A stretch of 11,683 nucleotides of DNA. Origin: an uncultured Bacteroidota bacterium. GTDB taxonomy: Bacteria > Bacteroidota > Bacteroidia > Chitinophagales > Chitinophagaceae. Below, in pieces: positions 7,483-11,683 of this stretch. The translations under genes were made by a program, and so were the position numbers. How positions within the stretch are numbered: position 1 is the first letter of the stretch; every line of letters starts with the position of its first letter. Under the pieces are notes generated by a model that was not told the DNA's origin, searched no databases, and saw only the letters and a program-made list of their open reading frames with translations. Location: NCBI GenBank assembly GCA_946479055.1, contig CAMLEX010000077.1:1-11683 (forward strand), given 5' to 3'.

Positions 7483-7544
7483 CAAAACTATTCTACGTTT
7501 ATCGCTTCATTATTTACCAATCGTTCAGCAGGCATTTTATATCG
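7483..7544 (-). promoter_or_regulatory. Shared promoter module 4 (variant centre) for the PepSY-like gene
   Basis: The minus strand reads GCGATATAAAATGCCTG then CTGAACGA (7545-7521). The flanks CGATA, TGCCTGCT and AACGA match module 3, but the central GTTTTT is replaced by TAAAAT. The -7 box TAGTTTTG (7490-7483) is perfect and keeps the exact 42-base spacing, so I treat this as a genuine member. Predicted transcription start near 7477; ATG at 7448. Confidence 0.68.
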
Positions 7545-7691
7545 CTAAAAAGGGGTATTTAATGAAACGATGCGCGGAGAAAAAAGCAAGTAAAGTTGGT
7601 AACCAACTATTAATTGATTCGGCCTAAGAAGATATCAAGTGGGATTTTACTATTGTGTAACGCCTGCAATTTGTACAATACTTTACTTTAA

Positions 7692-8072
7692 TTATTCCTC
7701 CTCCAGGTATTGAACACACAGATCAACATAATCATTCATTTCTTTTAATTCGCTAATAATAAGCTGTGCATCGCCTCCAGCCAGCCTTTCAATCTTTTTT
7801 ACTTTTCCTTGTATATGCACTAGTGCTTTTACCGCCCTTAATGTTTTACGCTGCAATTTTCGTTCTTCCTGTTGTTCTGTTTCAATAGCGGTGAAATTAT
7901 TAACACCTATACCTATAAAAATGGAGGCGATACCTGATATCGCTAATTCCGTTGCGTTCTCATGTGTAAAAAAAGTAAGAAACATAAACCCTACCCCTGT
8001 AAGAATAAAAACAAAGACCCTGGGCAGGAAGAACACTTTTCTGAAATGCCTGAATCCTTTTAAATAATTCAT
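7692..8072 (-). CDS. Small two-helix membrane protein with cytoplasmic helical tail
   Basis: This 126-residue protein (ATG at 8072) has a basic N-terminus, two membrane helices (about 16-35 and 42-60, joined by a short FTHENATE loop) and a charged helical tail from about 64 onward (TEQQEERKLQRKTLRAVKAL, then KVKKIERLAGGD, then an acidic end EYLEEE-like). The positive-inside rule puts both ends in the cytoplasm. I do not recognise the family. The frame extends to a TTG at 8078, but the ATG two codons on is the better start. Unusually, a 15-codon upstream ORF overlaps this ATG (see 8069-8116). It is served by module 5, with a leader of about 100 bases. No clear terminator follows. Confidence 0.75.
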   Translation of the reverse strand: MNYLKGFRHFRKVFFLPRVFVFILTGVGFMFLTFFTHENATELAISGIASIFIGIGVNNFTAIETEQQEERKLQRKTLRAVKALVHIQGKVKKIERLAGGDAQLIISELKEMNDYVDLCVQYLEEE

Positions 8073-8116
8073 TGACAATTTATTTTTTGTTTGAATTCAA
8101 TTTCATTGAGTCTCAT
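8069..8116 (-). CDS. Possible 15-residue leader ORF overlapping the next start
   Basis: In the leader of the 126-residue protein gene, an ATG at 8116 opens a frame reading MRLNEIEFKQKINCQ. Its TGA overlaps the downstream ATG in the form ATGA (8072-8069). This arrangement allows translational coupling by termination and reinitiation. So short a frame can easily occur by chance, and there is no composition or conservation evidence, so this is tentative. Confidence 0.25.
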   Translation of the reverse strand: MRLNEIEFKQKINCQ

Positions 8117-8183
8117 AAACCTTTACAATTCCAATAGATGATAATTTCTATGGGGAATGAAAACAGCTTTGCTATTTCATTCG

Positions 8184-8245
8184 CAAAATTATTTTTCGTC
8201 AATCGTATTGCCCCTTATACATCGGCTAAGGAGCAAAAACTATCG
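8184..8245 (-). promoter_or_regulatory. Shared promoter module 5 for the 126-residue membrane protein gene
   Basis: The minus strand reads GGCGATAGTTTTTGCTC then CTTAGCCGAT (8247-8221). The -7 box TAATTTTG (8191-8184) is a perfect TAnnTTTG, exactly 42 bases after TTTTTG. The second half is CCGAT where modules 1-4 have ACGA, still in register 21 bases from the first CGAT. It begins 39 bases after the stop of the kinase gene. Confidence 0.78.
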
Positions 8246-8283
8246 CCGGAAAAAATTAAATAGAGAAAATAAATAATAATGTA

Positions 8284-10491
8284 TCAGGATATATGCTTAA
8301 GGTATTGTTCAGCAGCCCTGAAAGCTTTTTCGCAAGTATCTTTTATCGCTGTAATATTTTCTTTAAGATATCCATTATCTTTTTGTGCACTGGCATTGAT
8401 TTCAACATAATCCAGTTTGTCACCCAGTATTTCCAGCAGCCCCATAAATGATACAGATGTCTTCATATTATGCGCTATCTGCGCAACAGCTATATAATTT
8501 TTTTGGTTGAATTCTTTTATCATTAATTCCAGTTCACCCGGGGTCTGTGTAAGGAACTGTTCTATCATACTTACTTCGAATGTTTTATTACCACCCGACA
8601 ATTCTTTTAAATATTCGAGGTTGAGTGTTTCTTCCTTGCTATTCGCATCATCCCCCCCTTGCTTATCGTTTCGTATAAGTCCACCATTACTGCTTAACAA
8701 CTGATTGATCATTTTGAACAGTTCATTTTCCCGGATAGGTTTTGAAATATATTCATTCATGCCATAACTCAAACATTTCTCTCTCTCACCAGCCATGGCA
8801 TGTGCCGTCATAGCAATGATGGGAATATGGTTTTTCAATTCATTCCTGATTTTTCCGGCAGCAGTATATCCATCCATTAGTGGCATCTGGATATCCATCA
8901 GCAGAAGGTTATAGTTTTTTTGTTGAAGGGCTTCAATCGCTTCCTGCCCATTATTTACGATATCAAAATCAAGATTCCAATCAGCAAGCAAGTGTTTCAT
9001 CAGGCTTTGATTCATCAGATTATCCTCTGCCACCAGGATTATTACATCAGCTTTATTCAACAGCATCTTATCGTCAGAAATATATTCCAGCTTTTCTTTT
9101 TTGGTAATATCTTTTGCAATTACATAAGGAATGGTGAATACAAATTCAGTTCCTGTTTGCGTACTGTTTACCCTGATGTCTCCATGTTGGAGGTCAACAA
9201 GTTCTTTTACGATGGACAACCCTAGACCAGTTCCGCCATACTTGCGGGTGGTATCTTCATCAGCCTGCTGAAAACGCTCAAATATTGTTTCCATTTTATC
9301 AGGCGAAATGCCGATGCCCGTATCCTTTATAGCAAATGAGACGCAGACTGTTTCAGCTGTTTGTTGATTAGCGGTTACTGTTATATTAATGCCACCACTA
9401 TTGGTAAATTTCAAAGCGTTATTAACCAGGTTGACCATTATCTGGGTCAGGCGTACGGCATCTCCTTTTAATGCATCTGGAATTGATTCCTCTACATTTA
9501 ATGTTAGCCATAGGCTTTTTGTTTGCGCCTTTGATTTGAACATGGTTTCCACGGAATGGAGCAATCCCCGTAAGCTAAAAGGATTCGTTTCAATCCGCAT
9601 CATACCGGCTTCTATCTTTGAAAAATCAAGTACATCATTAATAATTGTGAGCAGGTTTTCCCCGGAATTTTGAATAGAGTTCAGGAACTCCTTTGATTTT
9701 TCACTTAAGGGTTCCTTTTGCATCAAATGAGTAAATCCCAGGATAGCATTCATGGGAGTGCGGATTTCATGGCTCATATTAGCCATGAAGTTTTCTTTTA
9801 TGGAGGCTGCTTCCCTTACTTTTCTTTCCGATTCGTTCAGACGGCTGATAAGGATCAACTGTTTCTTGATTTTTCTAAAGATGTAACCAAATGTGTATAT
9901 GCTGGCAACAATCGCTATAATGGCCAGTATTAATCCTAAGTTTTTTGCCTGCCTGGCATTTTTGTCGGCATTTTCTATCAGGCTGATCAGGTATTTATCT
10001 TTCGAAATGGTAAGATAATCAGAGATGGCCAAAATTTGATTAGCCAGCGTATCTGCGTTACTGTAGGCAAGCAAATCCTCTCTCCTTGCATTTGGATTTT
10101 TATAAAAAGAGTTAAGCGCATTATCATAATGACCAAGCATGCCGCTTGCAACATTCTCCAGTTCATTAAGTTTTTGCCTGGTGTCCTGGCTAACCGGAAT
10201 AGTTTTCAGATAAGCGAGTTTATCAAATACTTTTTTTATCCGCTCATCAATAACTTCACGGCCCTGCCGGATATTCTGGCCAATCATCTTCCTTTCTTCC
10301 GTAGAAATAAAATTGAGATCAACTATTAACCCTTGTATTTCGCTCTTGATTTTAAATTCAGTTAATAATTCCTGGTTGCCTTTTATCAGGCTGTTGATAT
10401 TGCTGTTGGCTGTATACTGCAAGGAAACGACAAGTATAATAGTAGCGAGAAAGATGCTTAATAAAAACAGTATGAATTTCTTATTGATCAT
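8284..10491 (-). CDS. Hybrid sensor histidine kinase with REC and HPt domains
   Basis: This 735-residue inner-membrane kinase has helix 1 (about 5-25), an all-helical extracytoplasmic sensor of about 155 residues (roughly 27-182, CHASE3-like in length and helicity), helix 2 (183-204) and a short linker. HisKA follows, with SHEIRTP at 240-246 and phospho-acceptor His241. The ATPase domain shows NLVNNALKF (354-362), DTGIGI (390-395) and GGTGLGL (419-425). The receiver domain has acidic ED at 489-490, Asp533 in LLMDIQMP and Lys584 in ISKP. A C-terminal HPt domain carries His674 in IAHNMKTS. All relay residues are intact, so a His-Asp-His relay ending on an external regulator is expected. No output domain is present; the LytTR regulator (10974-11669) is the natural partner by position. 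The gene starts 46 bases after the small membrane protein gene and probably shares promoter module 6. The sensed signal is unknown. Confidence 0.94.
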   Translation of the reverse strand: MINKKFILFLLSIFLATIILVVSLQYTANSNINSLIKGNQELLTEFKIKSEIQGLIVDLNFISTEERKMIGQNIRQGREVIDERIKKVFDKLAYLKTIPVSQDTRQKLNELENVASGMLGHYDNALNSFYKNPNARREDLLAYSNADTLANQILAISDYLTISKDKYLISLIENADKNARQAKNLGLILAIIAIVASIYTFGYIFRKIKKQLILISRLNESERKVREAASIKENFMANMSHEIRTPMNAILGFTHLMQKEPLSEKSKEFLNSIQNSGENLLTIINDVLDFSKIEAGMMRIETNPFSLRGLLHSVETMFKSKAQTKSLWLTLNVEESIPDALKGDAVRLTQIMVNLVNNALKFTNSGGINITVTANQQTAETVCVSFAIKDTGIGISPDKMETIFERFQQADEDTTRKYGGTGLGLSIVKELVDLQHGDIRVNSTQTGTEFVFTIPYVIAKDITKKEKLEYISDDKMLLNKADVIILVAEDNLMNQSLMKHLLADWNLDFDIVNNGQEAIEALQQKNYNLLLMDIQMPLMDGYTAAGKIRNELKNHIPIIAMTAHAMAGEREKCLSYGMNEYISKPIRENELFKMINQLLSSNGGLIRNDKQGGDDANSKEETLNLEYLKELSGGNKTFEVSMIEQFLTQTPGELELMIKEFNQKNYIAVAQIAHNMKTSVSFMGLLEILGDKLDYVEINASAQKDNGYLKENITAIKDTCEKAFRAAEQYLKHIS

Positions 10492-10537
10492 TTTGTTTTT
10501 TTAAACTTCTCTTCATATTATTCGCCCTTGTTTGTCA

Positions 10538-10714
10538 TTAAAAATACTTTAAGTAAGATTTTAAAAAAAGAAAGATATAGATAATAATACCTGTTAATAA
10601 AATCAATAAAATCATTTTGTTTGCATGATGCTCCGCTTTGTATAAAAAGGCATATACCAGCGTTATAAGCAAGAAGCTATTTAAAAATAATATTATGGTA
10701 AATTTTGTTTTCAT
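10538..10714 (-). CDS. Small two-helix membrane protein before the kinase
   Basis: This 58-residue product (ATG at 10714, starting MKTKFTIILF) consists almost wholly of two hydrophobic helices (about 5-25 and 32-52) joined by the charged loop LYKAEHHANK, ending in KSYLKYF. The frame also has upstream ATGs at 10741 and 10735, but the added residues (MSMRPLFQI) are atypical and the later start follows an A/T-rich leader usual for this group. Support for a real gene comes from its position between promoter module 6 and the kinase gene, 46 bases away. I recognise no family. A role as accessory to the kinase or as a membrane stress peptide is speculation. Confidence 0.55.
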   Translation of the reverse strand: MKTKFTIILFLNSFLLITLVYAFLYKAEHHANKMILLILLTGIIIYIFLFLKSYLKYF

Positions 10715-10821
10715 AATTTGAAATAGGGGCCGCATAGACATGCAGCCCGTTAAACCAAAACTAACTGCTTATGAGAAAAAACTGACTTTATATATTTGCT
10801 TCTGCTTTTTTTATTACAGGA

Positions 10822-10882
10822 TAAAGTTACAACACGGTTTCCCGTATTCCTTTCACATAAGGCCAAATGGCAAAAACTGTCG
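10822..10882 (-). promoter_or_regulatory. Shared promoter module 6 for the small protein-kinase operon
   Basis: The minus strand reads CCGACAGTTTTTGCCATTTG (10883-10864), with one change in the core (GACAG for GATAG) and no good AACGA half. The -7 box TAACTTTA (10829-10822) starts 41 bases after TTTTTG, one base closer than in the other five. The predicted transcription start is near 10815, giving a leader of about 100 bases to the ATG at 10714. This would place the kinase under the same control as its presumed targets. Confidence 0.62.
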
Positions 10883-10973
10883 GCGAAACTGGCATAGCAG
10901 GCGGTGCAGAAACTACCCTATCAAAAAGATTGTTAAACGAAATGCATAGTAAACAGGCAAATCCAGGCTTACA

Positions 10974-11669
10974 TTAAAGTATATTGAGCCGCTTGTTCAG
11001 CGAACTGCGATAAGCGTCGGCAACAGGAACGGTTTTGCTATTGATGACGATAACACCTTCCTCAATTTTCTCTATTTTATTCAATGCAACAATATAAGAA
11101 CGGTGCACCCTTAGAAATTTATTAGCGGGTAGTTTATCCTCTACATTTTTGAGCGTAGTATGTATGGCGTGAAATTTCTGTTGTGTAAAGACTTTTACAT
11201 AATCCCCCATCGCTTCCAGGAAATGGATATCTTCAATCAGCAGGCGTTTTAATATTCCATTATCCCTGATGAAAACAAATTCTTTTTCTTCCACTGATAC
11301 GTCAACTTTATTACTGCTGTAAATCTCACGGGCCTTTTCCACTGCCTGCAAAAAACGGGAAGCAGTGACTGGTTTCACGATATAATCCGCCACATTCAAT
11401 TCAAAGGCATCCACCGCATATTCTTTTTTGGACGTGGTAAAAATGATGATTGGCTTTTTTTCTCCCAGGTGACGGGTAAGTTCGAGTCCGGTCATTTCAG
11501 GCATTTCAATATCCAGAAATAATATGTCTACAGGTTTTTTCTGCATCTGGTTGTAAGCTTCCATTGCATTGGAACATTCTGCCACTATTATCAAATCTTC
11601 TACTTGTAAAGCCAGTTGTTTCATGGCGGCCCGGGCCATCGCATTATCGTCAATGATTAAGCAATTCAT
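10974..11669 (-). CDS. LytTR-family DNA-binding response regulator
   Basis: The 231-residue protein has an N-terminal receiver domain (1-118) with acidic pocket Asp7/Asp8, phospho-acceptor Asp53 in FLDIEMP, the Thr/Ser switch in FTTS (77-80) and Lys99 in IVKP. A LytTR DNA-binding domain follows (about 130-231), shown by LEAMGDYVKV, FLRVHRSYIVAL and the terminal PVADAYRSSLNKRL. LytTR regulators bind pairs of direct repeats about two helical turns apart, usually upstream of -35/-33, and activate transcription. The gene is complete and lies directly upstream of the small protein-kinase operon. A TAAATTTG box (11681-11674) sits only five bases before the ATG, so the start may be almost leaderless, or the gene may be the tail of an operon beyond the window. 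It is my candidate for the protein that reads the six modules. Confidence 0.93.
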   Translation of the reverse strand: MNCLIIDDNAMARAAMKQLALQVEDLIIVAECSNAMEAYNQMQKKPVDILFLDIEMPEMTGLELTRHLGEKKPIIIFTTSKKEYAVDAFELNVADYIVKPVTASRFLQAVEKAREIYSSNKVDVSVEEKEFVFIRDNGILKRLLIEDIHFLEAMGDYVKVFTQQKFHAIHTTLKNVEDKLPANKFLRVHRSYIVALNKIEKIEEGVIVINSKTVPVADAYRSSLNKRLNIL

Positions 11670-11683
11670 CCGGCAAATTTATA

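Noticed and set aside
1747..10882. The repeated 23-base element as a dispersed REP-like or mobile repeat.
   Set aside because: It occurs once per promoter, always in the same orientation and at a fixed distance from a -7 box, with no terminal repeats or target duplications.
1..11683. tRNA or rRNA genes, CRISPR arrays, insertion sequences, phage genes.
   Set aside because: I saw no cloverleaf, array of spaced repeats, transposase motif or phage structural gene on either strand.

Overview
This 11.7 kb window looks like chromosome from a member of the Bacteroidota, most likely a Chitinophagaceae-like environmental species. Grounds: AT-rich intergenic DNA, promoters of the TAnnTTTG type instead of the E. 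coli -10, no Shine-Dalgarno sequences before the starts, and typical families (DUF4136 lipoprotein, PepSY-like secreted protein, LytTR regulator, GH18-deacetylase-GT2 fusion). Every supported gene lies on the minus strand, so transcription runs from the right edge to the left edge.

Layout in transcription order: a LytTR response regulator (11669-10974); a small two-helix membrane protein (10714-10538) followed 46 bp later by a hybrid histidine kinase with receiver and HPt domains (10491-8284); a small two-helix membrane protein (8072-7692); a secreted PepSY-like protein (7448-6879) with a strong terminator; a DUF1003 membrane protein (6715-5999) in an apparent operon with a 1125-residue membrane enzyme joining GH18, polysaccharide deacetylase and GT2 synthase domains (5975-2598); an unrecognised 170-residue protein (2386-1874); a DUF4136 lipoprotein (1666-1082) with a strong terminator; a frameshifted remnant of a glycoside hydrolase (about 1013-865); and a stand-alone FAD/NAD(P)H reductase (670-2).

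The most striking feature is a repeated promoter module. Six intergenic regions carry the same element, read on the coding strand as GCGATAGTTTTTGCC followed by about six variable bases and then (usually) AACGA. In five cases exactly 42 bases separate the end of the TTTTTG block from a TAnnTTT(G/A) -7 box, and in the sixth 41. Each module stands before one transcription unit: DUF4136, the 170-residue protein, DUF1003 plus the synthase, the PepSY-like protein, the 126-residue membrane protein, and the small protein plus histidine kinase. The position (about -66 to -42) and the weak 21-bp direct repeat (CGAT...CGA) fit an activator of the LytTR type. The obvious candidate is the LytTR regulator at the right edge.

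Inference: the window is a self-contained envelope or exopolysaccharide regulon. A hybrid kinase could pass phosphate His241-Asp533-His674 to Asp53 of the LytTR regulator, which would switch on six promoters, including that of the kinase (positive feedback). The reductase and the glycoside hydrolase remnant carry no such module and probably lie outside the regulon.
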